Shown one piece after another: positions 8,751 through 16,434 of a stretch of 18,721 nt of DNA. This stretch comes from an uncultured Verrucomicrobiales bacterium (lineage in GTDB: Bacteria; Verrucomicrobiota; Verrucomicrobiia; Verrucomicrobiales; Akkermansiaceae). The notes below the pieces were generated by a model. That model was not told where the DNA came from. It worked only from the letters and a program-made list of their open reading frames with translations, and did not search any database. A program made the translations under genes and the position numbers. Within the stretch, counting starts at the first letter, position 1. Every line of letters starts with the position of its first letter. The stretch lies in the NCBI GenBank assembly GCA_937893015.1, contig CALBJX010000006.1, positions 1 to 18,721 of the forward strand. The letters run 5' to 3'.

Positions 8751-8853
8751 TGATGCGGCTAAGTGTGCTTTCGGGGAAACTCCTGCCCAAAAAGCGGAAT
8801 GAACTTGCTGAAGTGTTGGCAGGGAATGCGCTCGCGCGGGTTCCATGCGTTTT

Positions 8854-8881
8854 GCCCCCGACCCTTTGCAGGGCCGGGGGC
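8854..8881. terminator. GC-rich hairpin at the end of the phage head genes
   Basis: GCCCCCGACCC and GGGCCGGGGGC form an 11-bp stem with one mismatch around TTTGCA. It lies about 60 bp past the stop codon of the scaffold-like gene. Neither strand has a perfect T-run after it: the plus strand reads TTCTCTCTC and the minus strand AAAACGC. It may be a weak terminator or a non-terminating structure. The rest of the gap 8664-8941 holds the Fic promoter and repeats, and I see no convincing gene in it. Confidence 0.45.
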
Positions 8882-8941
8882 TTCTCTCTCATCTCAACTC
8901 ATGTCTTCCGTACCTCGGAAGTGTTTTTCTTCGCCTTTCCC

Positions 8942-9820
8942 TCACAGCTTGCGGCCGAAGGCGAGGCGGTCGTACTGCTCGTTGGCGTAGCGGTGCTGCG
9001 GGTGGCTGGTGCGCATGTAGGCCTCGTGCAGGGGGTGGCCGGGGTCGTGGGCGATGCGGTGGGCCTCGCGGCGGTCATCCCCCGCGCTGCCTTCGCGCAG
9101 GGGGGCTTCCTGCATGAGGTCGGCGGCGGCCAGCATCAGGCGGGCAAAATCGGGATCGGCGCGCAGGGCGGGGTTATCCGCCAGCTTGGCGACATCCACG
9201 CCGCAGCGTTCCCCCATGGTGTGCAGGAAGGAAGCGACGGTGTCCATGTTCTCCTCGTAGCGGCTGCCCCACTCCTGTTGCAGGGTGGCATCTGCGGCCT
9301 CCACGGCGGCGTGTTCGGCAGCCTGTGCCTCCGTCATGAAGCGGCGGCCCTCCTCCGCATAGCGTTGGCAGAGGGCTTCCATGGCGCGGGGCGGCACGCC
9401 GTACTCGTAGGCCACTTCACCGAGGCTCTTCACCAGCGCGGGGTTCCAGAGCTCATCGGGCGTTTCCTCCGGGCGCACCAGCACAAACTCCTCCGCCGTG
9501 GCGGGCAGGCCCACCGCCGTGCGGAAGGCGGCCATGCGGCGTTCGTCGCCCGCTTCGGGGTAGCCCTTCAGGCGTTCGAGGTGGGCGTAGCTCTTGGCGA
9601 GGGCCTCGGGGCGGCGGAACTTGGCGAGCGTGGAGCCGTAGGGCTCCAAATCCGCGAAACGTTTGTACCACTCGGGGGCGAACTCGCCGCTCTCGGTGGT
9701 CAGAGCCTCGGCAGCAGCGGGGGCGGCAGGGGCGGGTTCAGCGGGCGCGGGGACGGCGGCGGGAGCAGCTGTCTCAGGGGCCGTGTCGGTGTCGGTCGTA
9801 TCATGATTCATCGTCTTCAT
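8942..9820 (-). CDS. Phage capsid scaffold/assembly-like protein (292 aa)
   Basis: An acidic, helical protein that resembles the capsid assembly (scaffolding) proteins encoded after the portal in T7- and BPP-1-like podoviruses. It has a disordered Ala/Pro-rich N-terminus (about residues 14-40), then a segment EFAPEWYKRFADLEPYGSTL and a helical region containing GLPATAEEFVL, GEVAYEYGVPPRAMEALCQRYAEE and LQQEWGSRYEENM. The same succession (a P-x-x-x-E-F-type motif, an hGhxP helix, then a W-G-x-x-Y-x-x-N motif) is typical of those scaffolds. The start at 9820 overlaps the preceding gene by 20 bp, and M4 at 9811 would reduce this to 11 bp. In phages of this type the major capsid gene follows. Here it is absent, and the sequence passes to the Fic region. 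Confidence 0.75.
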   Translation of the reverse strand: MKTMNHDTTDTDTAPETAAPAAVPAPAEPAPAAPAAAEALTTESGEFAPEWYKRFADLEPYGSTLAKFRRPEALAKSYAHLERLKGYPEAGDERRMAAFRTAVGLPATAEEFVLVRPEETPDELWNPALVKSLGEVAYEYGVPPRAMEALCQRYAEEGRRFMTEAQAAEHAAVEAADATLQQEWGSRYEENMDTVASFLHTMGERCGVDVAKLADNPALRADPDFARLMLAAADLMQEAPLREGSAGDDRREAHRIAHDPGHPLHEAYMRTSHPQHRYANEQYDRLAFGRKL

Positions 9821-10088
9821 CGTTATCGGGTCGTGTTTGTGTTGCTTCCCGGCGAGCCAGTTCCATCTGGCGGCGGATTACCAGGAAAATTTCTCGGTGG
9901 GCATCGCGGCGCATGGCATCCAGCGGGTCGTAGGAGCCGGCATGCCCCTGAAAGACGGGCAGGTCCGTCTCGAAGCGCTGTTCCAAATCGGCGAGCACCT
10001 GCTCCCCCTGCGGGGTGTCGAAGAGCTCCAGCAGACGACGGCGGCGTTCCCGCGCCTGTTCGGCCAACATATCGCGTTGCTTTTTCAT
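9801..10088 (-). CDS. Bbp19-like phage protein (95 aa)
   Basis: A small helical protein of the phage head-gene cluster. LLELFDTPQGEQVLADLEQRF (from about residue 19) followed by PVFQGHAGSYDPLDAMRRDAHREIFLVIRRQ resembles the Bbp19-like family of Bordetella phage BPP-1 and relatives, in which a short LFxTPxGxxVLxxLxxRF helix precedes a Gly/Asp loop and a helix ending in hhIR. Its role in virions is not established. It sits between portal and scaffold, exactly where the family member lies in those phages. Its ATG overlaps the portal stop codon in an ATGA arrangement, indicating translational coupling. The C-terminal tail is acidic. Confidence 0.65.
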   Translation of the reverse strand: MKKQRDMLAEQARERRRRLLELFDTPQGEQVLADLEQRFETDLPVFQGHAGSYDPLDAMRRDAHREIFLVIRRQMELARREATQTRPDNDEDDES

Positions 10089-11752
10089 GCTTGGGGAGCG
10101 AGTTGTTGCAGCAGCTCAGGCGGCAGCGGGGGCATGCCGGCGGGGGCCGCAGGGGCGGCGGGCATGGCGGGAGCCTCCCCTTCGGGTGCGCCCGCCTGTT
10201 CCTCGGGCGCGGGCTGCTGACGGGCTTCACGGCGTTCCTGCACTTCCTTTTCGGGGCGCAGAATCTCTTCGGTCACGCCGTCCAGTCGCGCGGCAAGGCG
10301 GAAAGTGCGGTCGAGGTCGATGTGGTCGGCCAGCTCGGGTTCAAGACGGCTCATGTTCTGCAAGCGTCCCAGCGTGCGCTCGATGCCCTCCGAACGGATG
10401 CGGCGCAGGGCCATGGCGATGCGGCCTTGGTACACCGTGTGCGGGGTATCAACGACGGCTTCTCCCTGTCGGTCGAGGCGCAGGGCGGCGCGCGGCGGGC
10501 GCGGGAACTTGCCGCTGCGGAAGAGCAGGGCGAAGATGCGCTCCATCATGGGGCGGAAATCGCAGGTGAAGAGCGTGAAGGAGGGCGAGAAGAGCATCAC
10601 GCGCTCGTTCTCGCGGGCGTAGACTTCGCTCGCGCTCATGGTCTGCTGCTTGCGGCTCTCCCACAGCTCCAGCATGGGGATGAAGAAGGCGCGGTTGATG
10701 GCATCCTGCTTCTGCCGCAGGCGGTCCATGCCGATGTCGTAGCGGCCGTTGGTCGCCCACTCGCGGGGGAAGCCGAGGCTCGCGCTCTCGGGGTTGATGA
10801 GGGTGCGACCGCCCGCGCGGAGGTCCACCTCGCCCACTTGGTTGGCGAGCTCCAGAATGCGCGGGAAAGCGGCGACCTCGCCCAGCATGTCGAGGATGCG
10901 GTTGAGGAACTGCGCCTGTTTGATGTCGGGGTAGACAAGGCGGGCGGGAGCCAAGCCGTACACGCCCTCGCCCCAGCGCAGGAAGCGCGTCACCATGTAG
11001 GGCATCTCGCGGTAGCCGCTCTCCTCCACCACGCAGTTGTCATCGAGACTGTAATACAGGCTCTCGAAGGGCATGTTGCGGGCGTCATCGCGCCGGCGGT
11101 TGCGCTTCGCACGGGGGCGGACGATGTGCAGGAAACGCAGCGTGCCCGTGTGCGGGTCGCGGCCGCTCTCCAGCAGGGCGCGGGCGCGGGGGCCGAGGGC
11201 CTTGCGCCCGAACTGAGACTCCGCCTGATGCGGGGTGAAGCGGAACTCGCGCATGTAGGTGTCCACCGTGCCCTCATCGTTCTCCGCGCAGACAAACTGC
11301 CCGCAGGGGATGTGGCGGAAGAGCAGGTGGCCGTTGCGTGCCGTGCCCGCAAAGAGGCTGCCCGTGCCCAGACCCACGCGGTCGAGGAAGCACTCGTGCA
11401 GCTCCGTGTAAAAATTACTCAGCGCAAGCTCGCGGTTGGCGATTTCCGAGCAGCGGTTGTACCACGCCTCCGCTTCGTCGCCCGCCTCGGGGTTCGGGCT
11501 GCTCCACTTAAACCAGAGCTCATGCCCGGGCGTGATGTAGCTCATGTGGCCGCCCGCCAGTTTCTGGCAGGCTTCCACGGCGGTGGTGTCCCCCAAGCGG
11601 CGGGAGGACGCGGCATCGGGCACTTGCGTGCCCTCCGTCTCCTCCTGCAGGCGGGAGGGCAGCACATACTCGCGCAGCGTGTCCCACCAGCTCTCCCAAG
11701 GGGTGCGGGCGGCGCAGAGTGCGCGGTAAGAGGTGAGGACGTCCGTGTTCAT
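10085..11752 (-). CDS. Phage portal (head-tail connector) protein, podovirus type (555 aa)
   Basis: The portal forms a dodecameric ring at one capsid vertex through which DNA is packaged and ejected. This sequence fits the head-to-tail connecting protein family of T7-like podoviruses: a helical N-terminus with WESWWDTLREYVLPSR, a KLAGGHMSYITPGHELWFKW segment, a GTGSLFAG strand, and the characteristic helix MSASEVYARENERVMLFSPS at about residue 372, which corresponds to the TAxEVxxRxxE region of family members. The length of 555 is normal, and there is no frameshift or stop. The C-terminal 55 residues are Pro/Ala/Gln rich and low complexity. The reading frame is linked by a one-base TGATG overlap to the small protein upstream and by ATGA to the one downstream, so the module is translated as one unit. 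Confidence 0.9.
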   Translation of the reverse strand: MNTDVLTSYRALCAARTPWESWWDTLREYVLPSRLQEETEGTQVPDAASSRRLGDTTAVEACQKLAGGHMSYITPGHELWFKWSSPNPEAGDEAEAWYNRCSEIANRELALSNFYTELHECFLDRVGLGTGSLFAGTARNGHLLFRHIPCGQFVCAENDEGTVDTYMREFRFTPHQAESQFGRKALGPRARALLESGRDPHTGTLRFLHIVRPRAKRNRRRDDARNMPFESLYYSLDDNCVVEESGYREMPYMVTRFLRWGEGVYGLAPARLVYPDIKQAQFLNRILDMLGEVAAFPRILELANQVGEVDLRAGGRTLINPESASLGFPREWATNGRYDIGMDRLRQKQDAINRAFFIPMLELWESRKQQTMSASEVYARENERVMLFSPSFTLFTCDFRPMMERIFALLFRSGKFPRPPRAALRLDRQGEAVVDTPHTVYQGRIAMALRRIRSEGIERTLGRLQNMSRLEPELADHIDLDRTFRLAARLDGVTEEILRPEKEVQERREARQQPAPEEQAGAPEGEAPAMPAAPAAPAGMPPLPPELLQQLAPQA

Positions 11753-11940
11753 CAGCCGAGGGTGGTGTTACCTCCGTTCTGCGGGGAAGTCTCGCGGCGG
11801 GAGGCGAGGATGGTGGAGAGCAGGCCCTTTTTGTTGGCTCGGCTCTGTTCGTAGTCGTTGCGGGTGTCCTCCGTGGTCGTTTCCGTGACGACGGGGATGG
11901 TGTTGACGGTCGGCATCGGTGCCGCTTGTTTGAATCCCAT
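11752..11940 (-). CDS. Small phage protein preceding the portal gene (62 aa)
   Basis: A 62-residue, polar, mostly disordered protein. Its second half, RNDYEQSRANKKGLLSTIL, and its C-terminal NTTLG ending resemble the short proteins often found just before or near podovirus portal genes, which end in an R(K/R)G-x-STILT segment and a K-T-(L/T)-LG tail. The function of that group is unknown to me. It has a good ribosome-binding site: AAAGGA about ten bases before the ATG at 11940. The TGA overlaps the portal ATG by one base, so the two are translationally coupled. Confidence 0.65.
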   Translation of the reverse strand: MGFKQAAPMPTVNTIPVVTETTTEDTRNDYEQSRANKKGLLSTILASRRETSPQNGGNTTLG

Positions 11941-11973
11941 GGTATGCGTTCCTTTCGGTTGGTGGTAAAAAAA

Positions 11974-12327
11974 TCAGGCGGGGCGTATCAGTTTCTGCAT
12001 CGGGAGGCGGTGTTCCCCCTTGCCGCGGCGCCCGCGGCGGAAACAAACCCACGGATGAAGGCGCAGAGCCGCAGAAAGGCGACCCAATAACCTAAAATCC
12101 CCCGTGAGCAGGTGGATGTACCACGCATCGGGCTCGCTCTCGACATGCGCCAACTCCTCCCATGTCCCGGGGCGGTCGGCGCGCACCTGTTTGGCGAGCA
12201 CCACCAGCTCCGGCATCAGGATGACAAGGCTCAGCGGGTGGGCCCCCAGCGCGGCGGCATCCGCGTTCATGTCACGGTCGCTCTCGGCGTAGTAGCGGGC
12301 GGCCAGTTCCCGTGCATCGGTCATCAT
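11974..12327 (-). CDS. Phage structural-region hypothetical protein (117 aa)
   Basis: The first gene of the minus-strand phage module. Starting at the MM pair (12327) gives 117 residues. The frame is open further upstream, but that part reads through the divergent intergenic region and the opposite gene and is not coding. The sequence is helical (DARELAARYYAESDRDMNADAAALG) with an aromatic/Arg-rich end that includes WYIHLLTGDF and HPWVCFRRGRRG. I recall similar basic-tailed proteins near podovirus portal genes but cannot assign a function. It precedes the 62-residue gene by 33 bp on the same strand. Confidence 0.6.
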   Translation of the reverse strand: MMTDARELAARYYAESDRDMNADAAALGAHPLSLVILMPELVVLAKQVRADRPGTWEELAHVESEPDAWYIHLLTGDFRLLGRLSAALRLHPWVCFRRGRRGKGEHRLPMQKLIRPA

Positions 12328-12504
12328 GCCCCGGAGCATACACCGCGATTTTCCGATTGAACAGGGGGCGGCGCAGCAGGGCGCATCCGTTCCCCCGCGG
12401 AACGGAACGGCGAATGCACCGACCGCCGTTGCGGCGGGCGGGCGCTTGTGCCATCGTGGTAGCGTGCACCGCAGAACGTGTGCACCGCAACACCCGATTT
12501 TGTT
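12328..12504. promoter_or_regulatory. Divergent intergenic region of the phage module
   Basis: These 177 bp separate the minus-strand head genes from the plus-strand gp11-like gene and must hold both promoters. Visible structures are an inverted repeat CCGTTCC-cccgc-GGAACGG (12387-12405), a CCGCCG-TTG-CGGCGG hairpin (12423-12437), and a 10-bp direct repeat GTGCACCGCA at 12464 and 12480, 16 bp apart. I could not pick clear -35/-10 boxes. The repeats could be operator sites for the winged-helix protein encoded downstream, but this is a guess. Confidence 0.45.
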
Positions 12505-13116
12505 ATGAGTAACACGACTATCCCGAAGCAGCCCCTCACGGCGCTCGACATCTGCAACATGGCCCTCTGCAAACTGGGGGAAGCCCCGCTCACGGGCATC
12601 GACCCCAACGGCTCCCTCGCCTCCCGCCTGTGCTACATGCACTACCACCCCGTGCGGAGAGAGGTGCTCTGCGCCAACCGCTGGAGCTTCGCCACCGTGG
12701 TGACGGAGCTCACCTCCCGCGAGGACGCGGGCGATGCGACGACGCCCCTGCCCCACACCCTGCCGAGCGACTGCCTGCGCGTGCTGGATGTCAAGAGCCC
12801 CGGCTGGACCCTGCGCGGCCGCGCCATCTACTGCCCCTCCGCCACCGTCCGCGTGCGCTACATCACCGATGCCGAGGATGTGGAGCACTTCGACCCGCTC
12901 TTCATCGAGGCCTTCGCCGTGCGGCTCGCCATGAAGCTCTGCATCCCCCTCATCAACAGCACCACCGCCCACCGCGCCCTCGCGGATGAATACCGCCAGC
13001 TCGCCCTGCCGCAAGCGGCGCATTTCAACGCCGTGCAGGCACACTCCAACGATACGCACCCCCTCTACCGCCTGTGGCGGCAGAGCATGAGCAATGGTGA
13101 ACAAGTCGGTGAATAA
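12505..13116 (+). CDS. Phage tail tubular protein A / gp11-like adaptor (203 aa)
   Basis: Resembles the T7 gp11 family, adaptor proteins that form a ring beneath the portal and connect it to the tail nozzle. The diagnostic N-terminal region is present: LTALDICNMALCKLGEAPLT, then GSLASRLCYMHYHPVRREVL and ANRWSFA (about residues 11-63), matching the family pattern ICNxALxxLG ... AxxCxxxYxPVRxxxLxxxxWxFA. A later LPSDCLRVLDV segment also fits. I start at ATG 12505 because an upstream in-frame ATG (12478) would add only nine unconserved residues. The gene is on the plus strand, opposite to the portal module. That is unusual, because these genes are normally co-transcribed, and it suggests an inversion within a decayed prophage. 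Confidence 0.75.
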   Translation: MSNTTIPKQPLTALDICNMALCKLGEAPLTGIDPNGSLASRLCYMHYHPVRREVLCANRWSFATVVTELTSREDAGDATTPLPHTLPSDCLRVLDVKSPGWTLRGRAIYCPSATVRVRYITDAEDVEHFDPLFIEAFAVRLAMKLCIPLINSTTAHRALADEYRQLALPQAAHFNAVQAHSNDTHPLYRLWRQSMSNGEQVGE

Positions 13117-13166
13117 GTATATTATCCGACTTATTATCAATTTGATACCGAATGTGAACAAGTAAC
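13117..13166 (+). promoter_or_regulatory. AT-rich gap before the winged-helix gene
   Basis: A short AT-rich gap lies between two GC-rich genes. AATAAGT (13112-13118) and ACTTATT (13129-13135) form an inverted repeat with a 10-bp spacer. GTGAACAAGT occurs as a direct repeat at 13097 and 13154. This could hold a promoter or operator of the following gene, though no confident -35/-10 pair is seen. Confidence 0.4.
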
Positions 13167-13460
13167 ATGAAAGCCATTGATTTCGTCTGCCGTTACCTCG
13201 CCCAAGCCGCCATGGACGACCTCACCCCCGTGGCGCGCCAAGTGCTGCTCGCCGTCGCCGCAGGGCTGGACAACAGCGAGGACATCGCCCGCCTCACCGG
13301 TCTGCTGCCCGGCACCTGCACCGCCCTGCTCCGCACCCTCGCGGCGCGTAAGCAGCTGCAATGCATCAACCGCACGGAGGGCTACTATATCCTCGCCCCC
13401 GCGGGCAAGGCGCGCGTGAAAGAGCTCTTCTCCTTCTTCTCCCACAGCTCCCATGCGTAA
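13167..13460 (+). CDS. Winged-helix DNA-binding protein, phage-associated (97 aa)
   Basis: A small protein whose whole length fits one winged-helix domain: helices at about residues 21-34 and 37-45 (SEDIARLTG), a recognition-like helix at 48-61 (PGTCTALLRTLAARKQL), then a two-strand wing, QCINRTEGYYILAPAG (65-80), and a C-terminal helix. MarR-like and phage regulators share this layout, but I cannot name a family. It could be a transcription regulator of the remnant, or the DNA-binding partner of the next gene in a packaging initiator. The stop codon overlaps the next gene's ATG by 8 bp, which implies coupled translation. Confidence 0.6.
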   Translation: MKAIDFVCRYLAQAAMDDLTPVARQVLLAVAAGLDNSEDIARLTGLLPGTCTALLRTLAARKQLQCINRTEGYYILAPAGKARVKELFSFFSHSSHA

Positions 13461-13674
13461 AAAGCGCCACCTCAGCATCGAAGAAAAGCGAGACTGGCTC
13501 GCCAGCGTCTTTCGCGACGAAAGCGGGGAATACACCCAAGCCGACCGCTTCAAAGCCATGGTGGAAGATACCCGCCTCGCCATGCTCGAAAACGAGCAGA
13601 AGGAAGCCGCCGCGCCCCCTCCCCCGCCCGCGCTGGATCTCGACCTCCTCGCGCATCTTCCTCCCCCGCTCTGA
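13453..13674 (+). CDS. Possible terminase small-subunit-like phage protein (73 aa)
   Basis: A charged helical protein: LSIEEKRDWLASVF, then DESGEYTQADRFKAMVEDTRLAMLE. The order of a KRxxL helix, a short D/E-G turn and a (D/K)RxKAMxxDxxL helix is reminiscent of small phage proteins that lie before the large terminase and are related to small terminase subunits. The C-terminus is Pro-rich (residues 55-73). No large terminase follows: the next sequence is non-coding and then a chromosomal gene. A different phage accessory role is quite possible. Confidence 0.4.
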   Translation: MRKKRHLSIEEKRDWLASVFRDESGEYTQADRFKAMVEDTRLAMLENEQKEAAAPPPPPALDLDLLAHLPPPL

Positions 13675-13754
13675 CGGGGGAGGGATTCCGTCAGCCCCTG
13701 CTCGCGTCATTCTCCGTTTCATCGGACGGGCGCGACAGCGAGCCGAATTTCAAC

Positions 13755-13795
13755 TTCGTACATCGCACATCGTACCTCGTACATTCAGCTTGACT
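13755..13795 (+). repeat. Degenerate heptamer array (copy without hairpin)
   Basis: Imperfect 7-bp units CGTACAT, CGCACAT, CGTACCT and CGTACAT run from 13758 into ATTCAGCTTGAC, matching ATTCAGTTCGAC of the window-end copies. The hairpin arms are lost: GACTTCCCG replaces GACAAAC. It is on the plus strand, in the leader of the secreted protein gene starting at 13831. It also marks the right edge of the phage remnant. The rest of 13675-13830 holds only a weak CTGACGG/CCGTCAG hairpin (13671-13694) without a T-tract. Confidence 0.75.
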
Positions 13796-13830
13796 TCCCG
13801 TTCCTGTTAAGGCAAAATGCCATCGTGGTT

Positions 13831-16410
13831 ATGAAACTTCGACCCCTTTCCTTTCTCCTGACCCTGCTGGCGGCACTCGCGTTGCCCGCCGCCTATGCGC
13901 AGGACAATGCCGACGAACCTAAACCCGCTGCGGAAACCGCAGAGGGCGAGAACGCGGATGGCGAATCCGCCGACGGCGACGAAGCCGATGATGAAGACTC
14001 CGCCGAACAGCTTGACGAGGAAAAATCCGTCGTCATCTCCGATAAGAATTACATCGATAAAAACGTCAACCTCGGCTGGGCGAACACCAAGGGGCTGGAG
14101 AGCAGCCTCGGCGCCAAGCTGGAGCGCAGCGTGAAAAGCCTCGACCCCGAGAAGGTGCGCAAGTTCGTGAGCAAGGGCAAGAACCGCCTGTTGCTCGCAC
14201 AATACCTGCTCGCCGTGGCAGACCAGACCACGCCCGAGGACCATCTCGCCAAGAGCAAGGGCGACGCCGTGAAGAAGGCGGAAGAGGCCCGCAACGCCCT
14301 CGCCGCGCTGGAGGCCGAAAAGCCCGGACCCAAGAAGGAGGAGCGCGAGGCACACCAGAGCGCCGTTGCGGAAGCCAAGGCCAAGCTGGAAGAGCTGGAG
14401 GCCGTCGCCAACATTCCCTGCACCATGCAGGAGTTCGCCGGCTCCAAGGACGCCCAGAAAACGCTCAAAGCCGTCACGGGCAATGAACAGTGGATGGAAG
14501 ACCTCGTGCTCTCGGGCGTCTGCCTGGCCCCCGGCCGCGCCATGGCCCTGCTGGCCGCCATCGGCAAGCAGCACCCCGAGATGTACAAGGACGACATGGT
14601 GCGCCGCATCGCCACCGCCACCGCCATCGAATGGTCCAAGAGCAACTGGGATTTCAACAAGGGCATTCTGCGCGCGGACTACTACATCCGCCACTATCAG
14701 GACAAGCAGCTCAATGTCCTCTTCGACAAGCTGCCCATGAACCTGCGCCGCATGGTCTGCGGCTGCAAGGGCGACAACCGTGCCGGCGAGGTGCCCAGCC
14801 TCGAATGGGCGCTCATGAATGTGAAGCTTCCGGAGGACCAGTACCCCGGCTCCTGCTGGCGCAACGGCTACAAGCTGTACAACGTGTACGGCTCCAGCAT
14901 CCACGGCGCAGACTACGGCATGACCTTCGAGGGCATGTACGACGGCAACCACCACCAGTTCACCTACGAAGTGGGCGGCGTGTGCGGCGGCCTGTCCCAC
15001 TTCGGCGCCTTCGCGGCCTTGGCCAACGGCATCCCCGCCATGACCATGGGTGAGCCCGGCCACTGCGCCTTCCTCGTGCTCATCCGCGGCAAATGGACAC
15101 CCGCCTACTCCCTCGGCTGGGAACACGGCTCGCACTTCACACCCTGGCCGAACTTCCACCAGTTCTCCTCCATCCACATGATGACGGAGCTCTACAGCAC
15201 CGAACAGCGCGAGGCCACCTACATCTCCGACACCTATCGCGCACTCGGCATCCACTTCGCCAATCTCAAGCAGGACAAGAAGGCCCTCGCCTCCTTCCGC
15301 GCCGCCGTGAGTGCCCAGCCGCTGAGCTTCAGCGCGTGGCAGGCCTACGCCAACTACCTGAAGGACAAGCACGCCGACGACGAAAAGCTCTGGCTGCAGC
15401 TGCACGATGAGCTCTGCCTGGGGCTCGTGCCGCGCTACCCCGAGATGGCCGCCGCCCTGCTGCAGGGCACCATTTACCCCACCCTGCAGACCTGTGTCAA
15501 GAAGCCCGAAACGCTTGCGGACTGCGTCCACCTCTTCTGGGACAACGTGACGGACTTCGGCCCCGACCGCTGGCATGTGGACACCTTCGGCGAGGCGCAG
15601 GCCAAGCTCCTGAGCGGCGACAAGACCTCGCTCGCCGACCCCAAGAGCCCGCTCGTGACGGACTTCGCCACCATGCAGCACCTCTTCGCCATTATCCTGA
15701 CGGATGTCGGCAGCAATGCCAAGTACTCCCCCGCCATCGTGGAATGGGCGAACGAGCGCTCCGCCGAGACGCCCGTGAGCGGCGGCAACCTGCAGAAAGT
15801 CGTGACGGATGTTTCCGCCGCGGCCATGGCGCAGAGCTCCTCCGGCCGCGCCAACATCGGCGAATCGGGTGATGCGCTCGTGCGCGCCGCCGAGAAAGCG
15901 AAGGATGTCGGCGCCTTCCAGCAGCTGGCCAAGACACTGGCCGAGGCCAAGAACCGCACCAACGGCACCTTGCCGGACTACGCCGCCCCTGCCGACGAGT
16001 TCATGTCCACGGGCAGCCTTGTCTACACGGGCAAGTATGACCCGAAGGACGACGCCTCCCGCCACTGGGGCGTGCTGGAGAAGTGCGGCGGCTGCATCAA
16101 GACCGCGGCGCTCAAGGACGCTTGGATCGGCATGAAGCTCAAGCGCGACGCCTTCATCACCACCGTGGTGCTCGTCACCCCCGATGCCTCCGCCGCCTAC
16201 GACAACATGCAGCTCCAAGTCTCCGATAGCGGTGAGGCGGGCAGCTGGGCGGATGTCGGCACCAACCTCGGCCCGAACAAGGACCGCGTGCATGTCATCA
16301 ACCTCGGCGAACAAGGTGTGAAGACCAAGTTCATGCGCGTCATCCGCAAGGGCGGCACGGAATCCTTCCAGCTCAACGCCTTCCATGCCTTCGGCCGCAA
16401 GGCTGCCTAA
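13831..16410 (+). CDS. Secreted transglutaminase-like protein with C-terminal discoidin-like domain (859 aa)
   Basis: A large exported protein. The Sec signal peptide is MKLRPLSFLL...AAYA with likely cleavage after A23. It is followed by an extremely acidic low-complexity segment (about residues 26-65) and a charged coiled-coil stretch (about 145-195). The core has YEVGGVCGGLSHFGAFAALANGIPA with C385 and, 26 residues on, GEPGHCAFLV with H411. A Cys at the head of a helix and a His in a GHxAFLV strand resemble transglutaminase-like cysteine peptidases. The third catalytic residue is not obvious. A TPR-like helix pair follows (YRALGIHFANLKQDKKALAS). Residues about 725-859 form a beta-rich domain with WIGMKLKRDAFITTVVLV and FMRVIRKGGTESFQLNAFHAFG, like F5/8-type carbohydrate-binding domains. 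A GTG at 13825 is an alternative start. It probably acts at the cell surface or periplasm, together with the next gene 24 bp away. Confidence 0.7.
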   Translation: MKLRPLSFLLTLLAALALPAAYAQDNADEPKPAAETAEGENADGESADGDEADDEDSAEQLDEEKSVVISDKNYIDKNVNLGWANTKGLESSLGAKLERSVKSLDPEKVRKFVSKGKNRLLLAQYLLAVADQTTPEDHLAKSKGDAVKKAEEARNALAALEAEKPGPKKEEREAHQSAVAEAKAKLEELEAVANIPCTMQEFAGSKDAQKTLKAVTGNEQWMEDLVLSGVCLAPGRAMALLAAIGKQHPEMYKDDMVRRIATATAIEWSKSNWDFNKGILRADYYIRHYQDKQLNVLFDKLPMNLRRMVCGCKGDNRAGEVPSLEWALMNVKLPEDQYPGSCWRNGYKLYNVYGSSIHGADYGMTFEGMYDGNHHQFTYEVGGVCGGLSHFGAFAALANGIPAMTMGEPGHCAFLVLIRGKWTPAYSLGWEHGSHFTPWPNFHQFSSIHMMTELYSTEQREATYISDTYRALGIHFANLKQDKKALASFRAAVSAQPLSFSAWQAYANYLKDKHADDEKLWLQLHDELCLGLVPRYPEMAAALLQGTIYPTLQTCVKKPETLADCVHLFWDNVTDFGPDRWHVDTFGEAQAKLLSGDKTSLADPKSPLVTDFATMQHLFAIILTDVGSNAKYSPAIVEWANERSAETPVSGGNLQKVVTDVSAAAMAQSSSGRANIGESGDALVRAAEKAKDVGAFQQLAKTLAEAKNRTNGTLPDYAAPADEFMSTGSLVYTGKYDPKDDASRHWGVLEKCGGCIKTAALKDAWIGMKLKRDAFITTVVLVTPDASAAYDNMQLQVSDSGEAGSWADVGTNLGPNKDRVHVINLGEQGVKTKFMRVIRKGGTESFQLNAFHAFGRKAA

Positions 16411-16434
16411 CCTGCAACAAACCTTTTCACCATC

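Noticed and set aside
8770..8905. Small minus-strand open frame beginning MREKPPALQ across the GC hairpin
   Set aside because: It has no ribosome-binding site and no recognisable motif, and it overlaps the hairpin and the region upstream of the Fic repeats. Coding cannot be supported.
8753..11854. 1033-codon plus-strand open frame over the phage head genes
   Set aside because: It lies opposite clear portal, Bbp19-like and scaffold-like genes. Its composition is low-complexity and no motif is recognisable.
12328..13161. N-terminal 278 codons of the long minus-strand frame that ends at 11974
   Set aside because: They run through the gp11-like gene in antisense and then the divergent intergenic region. 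Only the part from 12327 onward resembles a protein.
8942..13674. Attachment sites (attL/attR) or a tRNA integration target for the phage remnant
   Set aside because: I found no tRNA-like sequence and no convincing direct repeat spanning both edges. The only boundary repeat is the genome-type heptamer array on the right.
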